Assembly: GCA_963753955.1 (NCBI GenBank)
Contig: CAVWEM010000022.1
Span: 62,001-126,000 of the forward strand
From: Methylumidiphilus sp963753955
GTDB lineage: Bacteria > Pseudomonadota > Gammaproteobacteria > Methylococcales > Methylococcaceae
Length of the DNA: 64,000 nt
Reading direction: 5' to 3'
Both the position numbers and the translations under genes were made by a program. The notes below the pieces were generated by a model. The model was not told the origin of the DNA, did not search any database, and saw only the letters and a list, made by a program, of their open reading frames with translations. How positions within the stretch are numbered: position 1 is the stretch's first letter; the number at the start of each line of letters is the position of its first letter. Below, in pieces: positions 7,499-15,370 of the stretch.

Positions 7499-9019
7499 CT
7501 AAATCCAAACCAGCAGCCAGGGCCAGATCAGGTGTTCGATTTCCGTCGGGTTGCGGGCGCGGATGAAGTCCAGGGCAAAGGCTTCGCCGAACAGGAACAA
7601 GGCGACGATCATCCACAGCCTAAGCCGTTCCACCCCACTGGCGCGAGACTCGAATTCCTCCCGTTCCTGTTCGCTGAGTTCACTGTATCCCTTGGGGGAG
7701 CCTAACACCTTGTCGTAAGCGGCCAGCAGATTCTTGCGCCGCCACGCCAAGGCCAAGGCAAGCAGAACCACCAGCCAGAGCAGCCCATAGCGCAGGCCCA
7801 ACGGCGGCGGCTTCAGCAGCCCCAAGAGTTTTTGCGTAGTCTCGGCGGCGGTGGGCCACAGCAGCACCAGCCATTCCTTGAGTTCGGGCCACAGCGACAA
7901 CAACAGCCAGACCAGCAGGGTCAGCGGAAGCAACAACGGAAAAGCCCAAGCGCCCCGGCTCACCACCGCCGCCCGCTCGCGCCGGGCGTAGCCGTCCATG
8001 CCCTGGAACGGCGGCGTCAAGGCCAATGCCAAAGGCCACAAAAACCAGGCGCTGGCCTTCAGGCTCCAGCGATAGGCTAAGGCGGGGAGATACCAGGCGG
8101 CGATCAGGATTGCCGTGACCACTTGATCGGATCCTGTTTCATCGGCCATCCTGTGCCAAAGACCGGCGACCGTGAAGTCTTTGCACACACTTCCCGCCTG
8201 AGGCAGGAGTTCGGGGGGATGGCCTAGATCCACGACCAATAGATTCTCGCGCCAGTTGTGCGGCAAGCACCGCAGGCCGCGTGACAGATGGCACAGGCTG
8301 GCTTTCCAGCGGATAGTTAAGGCGCGTAGCAATGCACCCAGGGCGAAAGCTGAACCGACTAATAGTGAGGAAATTCCACGCACACTCGCACTCGCAACCG
8401 TACCTCCAACCGCAACCGTACCCATAACCGCAAACGCACCCGCAAACGCAAACGCAAACGCAAATGCACCCACATCTACAACCGCAACTGCATCTGCAAC
8501 CGCACCATCAACCGCATTTGCAACCGCAACCGCAGCCGCAAACGCAACCGCATCTGCAACCGCAACCACAATCACAACCGTACCCATAGCTGCAATCATG
8601 CCAATCATGCCCGCACGCCAGTACAAGGCCCAACCGACCTGACCCGGCAACCATGCCTGGGCGAGGCAATAAGCGATCCAGCCACCCACTAGCGCGGTGC
8701 TCAGAACCATCACCGCTTTTTCCCAGCGGCTCCAGTCGCTACCCTTCCGGCCTGTCCATCGCCGCAACATCTCCACGCCCAGTTCCACCGACTCCTCTGA
8801 TCGGAGCAGCAGCATCGGCGCGGCGATCAGGCTGACTAGGGAAAACCAGTGCCACTCGAAATGGAAGGACAGCCACCAGTACAAAGCCACGGCGGCCAAG
8901 GTTTCAGCCAGGGCCAATAGCGAGATTTGCCCGGCGGCGATGGAATCCTCCGTGCAGTGCCATACCCAGCGGCGGGGTGGAATGGCCTTAGGTGCGTCGG
9001 GTGCTTGCGGGGCGTTCAT
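7499..9019 (-). CDS. Multi-pass membrane protein with a repeated Ala-rich segment
   Basis: The 506-residue product has an N-terminal soluble stretch, several hydrophobic helices (for example around 35-70 and 105-155), a central low-complexity region of alternating alanine and V/F/D/N (AVADAVAFAAAVAV..., AFAFAFAFAGAFAV) and further helices toward the C-terminus. It ends in a charged segment (ELSEQEREEFESRASG) plus a last helix. I do not recognise a characterised family. The Ala-rich region is encoded by a degenerate hexanucleotide repeat, so its length could vary without loss of frame. It stands alone between decayed toxin-antitoxin sequence and REP-like repeats. Confidence 0.7.
   Translation of the reverse strand: MNAPQAPDAPKAIPPRRWVWHCTEDSIAAGQISLLALAETLAAVALYWWLSFHFEWHWFSLVSLIAAPMLLLRSEESVELGVEMLRRWTGRKGSDWSRWEKAVMVLSTALVGGWIAYCLAQAWLPGQVGWALYWRAGMIGMIAAMGTVVIVVAVADAVAFAAAVAVANAVDGAVADAVAVVDVGAFAFAFAFAGAFAVMGTVAVGGTVASASVRGISSLLVGSAFALGALLRALTIRWKASLCHLSRGLRCLPHNWRENLLVVDLGHPPELLPQAGSVCKDFTVAGLWHRMADETGSDQVVTAILIAAWYLPALAYRWSLKASAWFLWPLALALTPPFQGMDGYARRERAAVVSRGAWAFPLLLPLTLLVWLLLSLWPELKEWLVLLWPTAAETTQKLLGLLKPPPLGLRYGLLWLVVLLALALAWRRKNLLAAYDKVLGSPKGYSELSEQEREEFESRASGVERLRLWMIVALFLFGEAFALDFIRARNPTEIEHLIWPWLLVWI
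8380..8592. repeat. Degenerate hexanucleotide tandem repeat inside the membrane-protein gene
   Basis: About 35 imperfect 6-bp units, mainly CGCAAC, CGCAAA and CGCATC on the plus strand, run through the middle of the membrane-protein gene. On the coding strand they give alternating alanine and V/F/D/N codons, since the period is a multiple of three. The units differ at one or two positions, so the array is old or has been amplified from already divergent copies. Confidence 0.85.
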
Positions 9020-9091
9020 GCAAGAACTCCCTCGCGTCCTGCCCGGCAGCGGAAGGCGGGCGCGGGCAAAACGATTGAATTAAACCGGGAG

Positions 9092-9185
9092 GCCGGAATA
9101 AGCCTGCCCAACCCGTGGGAGCGGTTTCTAACCACGACTGAGTGTGCCGGTAACGCCAAAAGTCGCGCTTGCAAAGCGTTCCCAC
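9092..9185. repeat. REP-like dispersed repeat, copy 1
   Basis: The unit starts with GCCGGAATAAGCCTG and contains GTGGGAGCGGTTTC at one end and CGCTT...CCCAC at the other, with AAAAGTCGCGCTT inside. The ends are complementary, so the transcript would fold into an imperfect long hairpin. A second copy lies at 9283-9372. Neither overlaps a believable gene. Confidence 0.75.
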
Positions 9186-9282
9186 AGATGGGGGAAAGTG
9201 CCATGTTCATTGTTATCTCCATTGGCCGCTGCCTGCGCGGCGTATTCCGCGAAAAATCATACCTCGAAAACCGCAATCGTAA

Positions 9283-9372
9283 GCCGGAATAAGCCTGCTC
9301 GTGGGAGCGGTTTCCAACCGCGACCGAATCCTGCGGGCAACTCCAAAAGTCGCGCTTAAAAAGCGCTCCCAC
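9283..9372. repeat. REP-like dispersed repeat, copy 2
   Basis: This copy shares with the first one GCCGGAATAAGCCTG, GTGGGAGCGGTTTC, the central CCAAAAGTCGCGCTT and the closing GCGCTCCCAC, and is about 80% alike by eye. Another unrelated short hairpin (GCCTCG-GGGAC-GAGGC followed by TCCCAC) follows at about 9435-9456. The whole 9020-9547 interval has no gene I can support. Confidence 0.75.
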
Positions 9373-9547
9373 CCCGTGGAAACCGCACCTCGCGGCGACT
9401 GGCTGCGCCACAGAACAGCAAGCCAAGTTCCATCGCCTCGGGGACGAGGCTCCCACGAGATGTCCGGCCACATCAGCGGAATGGTGGTTTTTCTTCCCTG
9501 CCTTGCGCACAATAGCGCTTCCCTGCCATCACCCCCGAACCATTGCC

Positions 9548-10480
9548 ATGACCACGCTGTATTTCACCCATCCCAGCTTCTTGGCCCACGACACCGGCCC
9601 CGGCCACCCAGAAAACGCCTTGCGCCTGAGGGCCATCGCCACTGTGTTGGACAGGCCCGCGTTCGTCGGCCTGGTCAAAAAGGAAGCACCCCGCGCCGAA
9701 ATCGGGCAAATCCTCAGGATTCATAGCCAAGCCCATATCGAAAAGGTGCTGGGTTCGATACCGCAACACGGGATTGTCCATTTGGATCCCGACACGCCGG
9801 TTTCGCCCGGTTCGGGGGATGCCGCCTTGCGGGCCGTCGGAGCGGTGTGCGCGGCAGTAGACGCGGTGTTCAAGGGCGAAGCCAACAATGCCTTCTGCGG
9901 CGTCCGCCCGCCGGGGCATCATGCCGAACCCGGACATGCGATGGGCTTTTGCCTGTTCAACAATATCGCCATCGCAGCCGAACACGCCCGCCACACACAT
10001 GGCATCAAGCGCGTCGCCATCATCGATTTCGATGTGCATCACGGCAACGGCACCCAACATGCGTTCGACAAAAACCCGGAAGTCCTCTACGCCTCCACCC
10101 ACCAGCACCCTTGGTATCCGGGCAGCGGCTTGGCCTCTGAGACCGGCGTCGGCAACATCTTCAACGCGCCTTTGCCTGCGGGCAGCGGTTCAAAGGAGTT
10201 CCGCGCCGCCATGGAGGGAAAAATCCTGCCTGCGGTGGATCGTTTCAAGCCGGAGTTGGTCTTGGTTTCAGCAGGCTTCGACGCCCACCGGGACGACCCG
10301 CTGGCCTCGTTGAATTTGTTGGAAGACGATTTCGCTTGGATCACACGGGAATTGCTGAAACTGGCCTACCGACATTGCGGTGGAAAACTGGTGTCGGCCT
10401 TGGAAGGAGGCTACAACTTGGAAGCCTTGGGGGAAAGTGTGGGGGCGCATGTACGGGAATTGTTAGCTGCGACGAAATGA
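9548..10480 (+). CDS. Histone deacetylase-like amidohydrolase
   Basis: The 310-residue protein belongs to the HDAC/acetylpolyamine amidohydrolase superfamily of zinc deacylases. It shows GHPENALRL near the N-terminus, the catalytic RPPGHHAEPGHAMGFCLFNN, the zinc-binding DFDVHHGNGTQ, the SAGFDAHRDDP zinc ligand and EGGYNLEAL near the C-terminus. I chose the ATG at 9548 (MTTLYFTHPSFLAHD) because the family motif begins there; the open frame extends 45 bp further without support. The substrate cannot be told from sequence; bacterial members act on acetylated polyamines or lysines. It is cytoplasmic and monocistronic. Confidence 0.92.
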   Translation: MTTLYFTHPSFLAHDTGPGHPENALRLRAIATVLDRPAFVGLVKKEAPRAEIGQILRIHSQAHIEKVLGSIPQHGIVHLDPDTPVSPGSGDAALRAVGAVCAAVDAVFKGEANNAFCGVRPPGHHAEPGHAMGFCLFNNIAIAAEHARHTHGIKRVAIIDFDVHHGNGTQHAFDKNPEVLYASTHQHPWYPGSGLASETGVGNIFNAPLPAGSGSKEFRAAMEGKILPAVDRFKPELVLVSAGFDAHRDDPLASLNLLEDDFAWITRELLKLAYRHCGGKLVSALEGGYNLEALGESVGAHVRELLAATK

Positions 10481-10613
10481 CCAATCGAGTTGTCGAGGAA
10501 TGCACTGAGGAACGAAACGCATCCTTCCCGTCCTTCGCGTTATTCACCGCCCCGACACCCGCGCGAAAGAAGCTTTCGACCAGCGTTTGAAAGAATTCAA
10601 GCAGGAAAGGCGG

Positions 10614-11531
10614 TCATTCAAAAAATTCCTCGTCAATTTTTTTCAGGTATAGCGTTTCTTCGATCCTACAACCGACATTGTATCGAATCATGAGTTTTGC
10701 GAGTGTCGATCCGTCAATCAGAACGATTCGTTTGCTCAGATATTCAGCCGTTTCTTTGGCGGACGAAGAAAATCCCGAAGTAGTGACAAATAGCCCTTTT
10801 GCCGCCTTGTGCCTGTCCAAGCTTCCAAAAAAATCCCTTATCGCGCCCGATCCTATGTTGTTGCCTAGGGCATATCGCTTGGCTTGAACGTAAACCCGAT
10901 CCAGCCCAAGCGCGTCTTGGTCTATCACGCCATCAACCCCGTCATCGCCGCTCCTGCCCAAAGCCCGACCCGCATTTTTGGCCGACCCGCCATATCCCAT
11001 GCTGATTAGCAAAGAGACGATTAGATTTTCAAAAAACGCTGGGGGAGCCGAGAGAATCCTCTCCAAAAGCTCTTGCCCGAGGGCTGCTTCTATGCGTTGG
11101 TGCGCCAAGCGGATAATTTCGTCGGGAGTATGGGTGTCTTGCGGACTTGGTTGACCACCTGCTTGTTCTTCTTCTCCGTTATCGTCGGCTTGCCGGATTT
11201 GGCGAAACTCTTCAAACTGATTATGCATTAGCGATTTAATATCAATGCGACTTGGACTCTGCGCCAACACTTGCCTGCCACGCTCATTAATGACGAAATG
11301 CGCTCTCTTTGTCGCCGCGATAAGGCCTGCTTTTAACAAATAGGCCTTCGCCCAATTGACCCGGTTTGAAAAAACAGCCTGCTTGCCCGAAGGCAGCAAT
11401 TCAGCCCGTTCGTCAGGAGTCAGATTGAACTCGTCCGCCAAATGCTGCACCGCATCGCTGATGCGGACTTCTCCGCCACTTGAAAGCTTGAGCACTGGCA
11501 ACATTAGGCTTTGAAAATCAGGTATTGCCAT
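10614..11531 (-). CDS. mrr: Mrr-like type IV restriction endonuclease
   Basis: The 305-residue protein matches Mrr in length and layout. An N-terminal winged-helix-like Mrr_N domain (residues about 5-90, GKQAVFSNRVNWAKAYL) is followed by a linker and a C-terminal PD-(D/E)XK domain (about 145-290) with DDGVDGVIDQD, the QAK motif in VYVQAKRY and GLFVTTSGFS. Mrr enzymes cleave DNA carrying foreign methylation, so it would restrict methylated incoming DNA. It sits 14 bp downstream of waaA on the same strand's far side and is not linked to the type I system 17 kb away. Confidence 0.9.
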   Translation of the reverse strand: MAIPDFQSLMLPVLKLSSGGEVRISDAVQHLADEFNLTPDERAELLPSGKQAVFSNRVNWAKAYLLKAGLIAATKRAHFVINERGRQVLAQSPSRIDIKSLMHNQFEEFRQIRQADDNGEEEQAGGQPSPQDTHTPDEIIRLAHQRIEAALGQELLERILSAPPAFFENLIVSLLISMGYGGSAKNAGRALGRSGDDGVDGVIDQDALGLDRVYVQAKRYALGNNIGSGAIRDFFGSLDRHKAAKGLFVTTSGFSSSAKETAEYLSKRIVLIDGSTLAKLMIRYNVGCRIEETLYLKKIDEEFFE

Positions 11532-11545
11532 ATTTTTATTTATCC

Positions 11546-12820
11546 CTAAAAGCCAGGCAGGGTGAGCAAACCTGCCAACGCCACATCAACCCGCCCCAAC
11601 GCGCCGCGTCCGGCCTCGACGAAGCGCCTACCGCTCTTGCCTTTCCGCTCGCGCTCTTGCGGGTCTTGCAGCAATGCGCCGACCTGCCGGACTAATTCCT
11701 TGGCATCGGCCACCCGCAAAGCCCCGTCCGCCTCTACCAAGCGCCGCCCAGCCTCCTCGAAATTGAACATGTGCGGGCCGAACAGCACCGGCACGCCGGC
11801 CATGGCAGGCTCCAGGACGTTATGCCCGCCCACGGGAACCAGGCTGCCGCCGACGAAGGCGATATCGGCGGCGGCGTAGAACAATCGCAATTCGCCCAAA
11901 GTGTCCACCAAGAACACATCGGCGTTTTCCGCCTCTTCTCCGCTGCTGCGGCGGGCCAGATTCAAACCTTCAGCCAGGCAAAGCTCCGCCACCCTGTCGA
12001 AACGCGGCGGATGCCGGGGCACCAGCACCAGCAGCAAATCGGGATAATCCACGCGCAGCCGGGCGAAAGCCTGCAATACCAGGGCCTCCTCGCCTTCGTG
12101 GGTGCTGGCGGCAATCCACACCCGCCTTCCACCAAACAGGGATTGCCGCAATAAGATGGCCTGCTGGAAATAATCCGTCGGCAATTCCAGGTCGTATTTG
12201 ATGTTCCCCGCCACCGCCACGGCTTCCGCCCTTGCGCCCACCGCCAGGAAACGTCCGGCATCAGCCTGGGTCTGCGCGGCAATCAGGCTGACCAGGCCCA
12301 AGGTTTTGCGGGTGAATCCGCCCAGTCGCCCGTAACCTTTGGCGGAACGCTCCGACAACCGGGCATTGACGATGGCCAAGGGGATGCCCCGAGCGGCACA
12401 GGCTTGGTAGAGATTAGGCCAGATTTCAGTTTCCATGACGACCGCCAAGCGGGGCCGGAAAGCCTTAAGAAAACGCGCCACCGCGTCGGGCAGGTCGTAG
12501 GGGAAGTAGACATGGATCACTTGATCGCCCAACACTGACCGTACGCGGGCCGAGCCGGTGGGCGTGGTGGTGGTGACTAGGACGGAAGATTCGGGGAAGC
12601 GCCGGGCCATCGCCCGGATCAACGGAAACGCGGCCTCGGCTTCGCCTACGGAAACGGCGTGGAACCAGATGGCACCGTCGCCAGGCTTGGCGTCGCGATA
12701 AAAGCCAAAACGTTCGCGCCAGCGTTCCCGGTAGGCCGGTTCATGCCGGCCACGCCAGTAAAGACGCGCCAGGATAAGCGGCACCGCCAAGTAAAACAGG
12801 AGCGTGTAAAGAAACCGCAC
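11546..12820 (-). CDS. waaA: 3-deoxy-D-manno-octulosonic acid (Kdo) transferase
   Basis: WaaA (KdtA) transfers Kdo from CMP-Kdo to lipid IVA at the inner membrane, an essential step of LPS inner-core synthesis. The 424-residue protein has the N-terminal membrane anchor (LLFYLAVPLILARLYWRG), the catalytic glutamate motif HAVSVGEAEAA, the WP/ARLS region (METEIWPN, NARLSERS) and the C-terminal CMP-Kdo motif GGHNVLEPA. Length is as usual for the family. It is the last gene of the rpsF-rpsR-DUF2232-rplI transcription direction, 66 bp downstream of rplI. Confidence 0.95.
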   Translation of the reverse strand: MRFLYTLLFYLAVPLILARLYWRGRHEPAYRERWRERFGFYRDAKPGDGAIWFHAVSVGEAEAAFPLIRAMARRFPESSVLVTTTTPTGSARVRSVLGDQVIHVYFPYDLPDAVARFLKAFRPRLAVVMETEIWPNLYQACAARGIPLAIVNARLSERSAKGYGRLGGFTRKTLGLVSLIAAQTQADAGRFLAVGARAEAVAVAGNIKYDLELPTDYFQQAILLRQSLFGGRRVWIAASTHEGEEALVLQAFARLRVDYPDLLLVLVPRHPPRFDRVAELCLAEGLNLARRSSGEEAENADVFLVDTLGELRLFYAAADIAFVGGSLVPVGGHNVLEPAMAGVPVLFGPHMFNFEEAGRRLVEADGALRVADAKELVRQVGALLQDPQERERKGKSGRRFVEAGRGALGRVDVALAGLLTLPGF

Positions 12821-12886
12821 GGGCCGATTTTCCGATTAAATGCCAGTATTCCGGATCGTGCGGTCGAAGCGTCGAAAGCTCGGCCC

Positions 12887-13342
12887 TTATTGCCCGGCGA
12901 TCTTCAGCGCCAGGACGGCGTCCAAATCGGCGTGGACATGCAACTTGATTTCGTAATCGCCCACTTGGCGAATCGGGCCATGGGGAAGGCGGACTTCGTT
13001 TTTGTGCAATTCCACACCGGCAGCGGTGACCGCGTCGGCGATGTCCTTCGCACCCACGGAACCGTAAAGACGGCCTTCTTCGCCGGCTTTTTGGGTGATC
13101 GTCACCGCCAGCTTGGCCAAAGCCTCTGCCCGGGCCTGGGCGGTGGCGAGTTCGACGGCGGATTTTTTCTCCAATTCCGCACGGCGCTGTTCAAACTCGG
13201 CCAGCTTTTCAGCCGAGGCGCGCACCGCTTTGCCTTTGGGGATCAGAAAGTTACGGCCATAGCCCGGCTTGACGATGACTTTATCGCCCAGGTTGCCCAG
13301 TTTCGCGATTTTTTCGAGAAGGATGATTTCCATTGTTTGCAA
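12887..13342 (-). CDS. rplI: 50S ribosomal protein L9
   Basis: The 151-residue protein is ribosomal protein L9. Its N-terminal domain (MQTMEIILLEKIAKLGNLGD, VKPGYGRNFLIPKGKA) binds 23S rRNA, a long central helix rich in A, E and R follows, and the C-terminal domain carries LYGSVGAKDIADAV. It lies downstream of rpsF, rpsR and the DUF2232 gene, the usual gammaproteobacterial order. MEIILLEK could be the true start three residues further in. Confidence 0.97.
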   Translation of the reverse strand: MQTMEIILLEKIAKLGNLGDKVIVKPGYGRNFLIPKGKAVRASAEKLAEFEQRRAELEKKSAVELATAQARAEALAKLAVTITQKAGEEGRLYGSVGAKDIADAVTAAGVELHKNEVRLPHGPIRQVGDYEIKLHVHADLDAVLALKIAGQ

Positions 13343-13433
13343 TGCCTCAAATCGTTGCTAATTCGGAATGTTCGTTTGTATGTTTGTCCGGCCTACCAGC
13401 CAGCCCGACATCGGGAAAATCTTTGCGGCCTGC

Positions 13434-14333
13434 TTACGCCCGCCTGGAATACTTGCGCCAGTCCAGCCAGGCATCGCTTAGGCCTAGCAAGGCGACGGGG
13501 GGCAGCAGGAACTGCGGGATAATCAGCAGCGCCATGTAAAACCCCACGATCCAGAAACCTTTGCTGCCTAACATGGCGTGAAGAATAGAGAAACCGACTA
13601 TCGTGAACACCATTAAAAACACGATGTTCAGATTCCAGGCGATTTCCGCCAAAAGCCCGCTCCCCAGGCCCCCCGCCAAAAGGCAGGCCACCGCCGCGTA
13701 AACCACACCGCTGTGCGGGCGCAACGCGACGAATTCGCTCCTGAACCCGCCCGGATTGAACAAGACGGCCTGTTGCCAGCGGGCGATGAGCAGTGCGAGG
13801 ATGACGCTCATGGCCGAGCTACCCGCCGCCACGCCGCCTAGGTAATGGGAGAACAAGTCCAGCGCTTGCGCCAAGGCCGCGGCGTCGAAATCCGCCGGGG
13901 CGTTCTCCAGCATGGGCCGCACGAAGATCTGCAAACGCTGCCGCCACATAGCCGCCGGATCATCGACCAACAGATAGACGCCGAAGACTGCCAGCAAGGC
14001 CAAACCTGCGGTGGCCTCCATCGCCCATTCCAAGCGGCGGGTTTCGCGCCACAAGAGGGCCATGGGCCACACCGGTAGCCAGAGCAACACCCCGTAGAGG
14101 ATGGCCTCCAAGGCATCACCCGCCAGCAAGACCCCGCCCAGCCCTAAGCTCAACAGCGAAAGCAACAGCACCCAGGCGCTTTTCTTCGCGCCTTGGCGCA
14201 AAGCCACCAAGGCCAGTAGGGCGGAACTGATCAGGTTAAGCGGCGGCAGCACCAAGGATGCGAGAGCCAAACCACAGATCGCGGCCAGCGCCTGCAACCT
14301 TCCCCGCATGACGAAAGCCGCCAGGAATCGCAT
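13434..14333 (-). CDS. DUF2232 membrane protein
   Basis: This 299-residue protein has about eight hydrophobic segments and no enzyme motif. In many gammaproteobacteria a YybS-like DUF2232 membrane protein sits exactly between rpsR and rplI, as here. Conserved-looking features include the C-terminal FMVFTIVGFSILHAMLGSKG and QFLLPPVALLGLSDAWLDWR. Family members are predicted S-component-like or permease-like membrane proteins; the role is unknown. It starts 45 bp after rpsR. Confidence 0.85.
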   Translation of the reverse strand: MRFLAAFVMRGRLQALAAICGLALASLVLPPLNLISSALLALVALRQGAKKSAWVLLLSLLSLGLGGVLLAGDALEAILYGVLLWLPVWPMALLWRETRRLEWAMEATAGLALLAVFGVYLLVDDPAAMWRQRLQIFVRPMLENAPADFDAAALAQALDLFSHYLGGVAAGSSAMSVILALLIARWQQAVLFNPGGFRSEFVALRPHSGVVYAAVACLLAGGLGSGLLAEIAWNLNIVFLMVFTIVGFSILHAMLGSKGFWIVGFYMALLIIPQFLLPPVALLGLSDAWLDWRKYSRRA

Positions 14334-14378
14334 CGTGACTTTCTTTCCTACGAGCCTGGCTGCGACGAATCCCGCCGC

Positions 14379-14609
14379 TTACTGGGGATGCGAATCGCAG
14401 AACGGCAACAGCGCCAAAAAGCGCGCACGCTTGATGGCCGTGGCAAGCTGCCGCTGATATTTCGCCTTGGTGCCGGTGATGCGGCTGGGCACGATTTTCC
14501 CGGTTTCGGAAATGAACTCCCGCAGGGTTTCCAGATCCTTGTAATCGATTTCCTTCACGCCTTCGGCGGTGAAGCGGCAAAATTTTCTGCGTTTGAATTG
14601 ACGGGCCAT
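14379..14609 (-). CDS. rpsR: 30S ribosomal protein S18
   Basis: The 76-residue basic protein is S18, which pairs with S6 on the 30S platform. Typical segments are visible: FKRRKFCRFT near the N-terminus, the DYKD motif, and GKIVPSRITGTKAKYQRQL followed by AIKRARFLALLPF. It follows rpsF with a 39-bp gap. Confidence 0.98.
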   Translation of the reverse strand: MARQFKRRKFCRFTAEGVKEIDYKDLETLREFISETGKIVPSRITGTKAKYQRQLATAIKRARFLALLPFCDSHPQ

Positions 14610-14648
14610 GTGCTGATTTCTCTATCTAAAGTTTTTTCGACGGATGAC

Positions 14649-15056
14649 TTATGCGAGCGCGGACTCGACGGCGGCCTCATCGGCCAGGGGCGCGTCTTCC
14701 TCGCCCTCGTCAGGTTTGATGATCTCGACTTCGGTTTGGCCGGATCTCGACAGTGTCGAAGGCTCGGTGACGGCTTCGTCGCGCACCAGGGTCAGACTGC
14801 GCAGCACCGCGTCATTGAAGCGGAAGCCACTTTCCAGCTCGTCCAGCGTGGGCTGGTCGATCTCGACGTTCATCAGCACATAATGGGCTTTTTGCACTTT
14901 GTTGATGGGGTAGGCCAACTGGCGGCGGCCCCAGTCTTCCAAACGGTGGATCGTGCCGGAAGCGGACTCAATGACGGCGCGGTAGCGCTCGATCATCGCC
15001 GGAACCTGCGCACTTTGGTCAGGATGGACAAGAAAAACGATTTCGTAATGACGCAT
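14649..15056 (-). CDS. rpsF: 30S ribosomal protein S6
   Basis: S6 binds S18 on the small subunit. The 135-residue protein has the family start MRHYEIVFLVHPDQSAQVPA, the conserved LEDWGRRQLAYPINK and YVLMNVE, then an acidic C-terminal tail (DEGEEDAPLADEAA). Such a tail is commonly glutamylated in enterobacteria; that is not shown here. It is the first gene of the operon, with a promoter-like sequence about 90 bp upstream. Confidence 0.97.
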   Translation of the reverse strand: MRHYEIVFLVHPDQSAQVPAMIERYRAVIESASGTIHRLEDWGRRQLAYPINKVQKAHYVLMNVEIDQPTLDELESGFRFNDAVLRSLTLVRDEAVTEPSTLSRSGQTEVEIIKPDEGEEDAPLADEAAVESALA

Positions 15057-15145
15057 GAATGCTCCTTTCGGATTGGAGAGCCTTCCGCCCGAAGCGGTAA
15101 AGCAAGGAGAGACGGCTTTGCACAGCCATCGCTTAAAAGCCGGAC

Positions 15146-15174
15146 ACTATACTAAAGCGGTGCCAATGAAACAA
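15146..15174 (-). promoter_or_regulatory. Candidate promoter of the rpsF operon
   Basis: On the reverse strand TATAGT (15151-15146) lies 17 bp after TTGTTT (15174-15169). The -10 is near consensus and the -35 is weak. It stands about 90 bp upstream of rpsF and faces it, the only promoter-like pair I find in this interval. Confidence 0.4.
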
Positions 15175-15370
15175 GCGCAAAGAAGAATGGACTGGAAGGC
15201 AAGGCTTGCTTTGCGCGGGCCGTAAGGGACGAGGCAAGCCTCGCACTCCGGTGCGGCCACTCGGTGGCGACACCCAAAGTCGCCGAGATGGCGCCTGCAC
15301 GGGGCAAAACAAGGAAGGGTATTTTTCTCTGCCTAACCCGCCGGGGTTTTGTCCAAGGCCAGGAATATGA
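15175..15370. other. Intergenic sequence between rpsF and the iron enzyme gene
   Basis: The interval 15057-15370 holds no gene I can support. The distal part contains short hairpins (CGCAC-TCCG-GTGCG at 15242-15255; GGCGAC/GTCGCC at 15266-15284) which might end the transcript that stops at 15371 or be part of a repeat. Confidence 0.4.

Noticed and set aside
9016..9510. A 164-codon reverse frame in the REP cluster
   Set aside because: It consists of translated repeat sequence (two similar halves) and lacks any other support.
12659..13522. A 287-codon plus-strand frame across waaA and rplI
   Set aside because: Both reverse genes are certain, and this frame lacks any domain.
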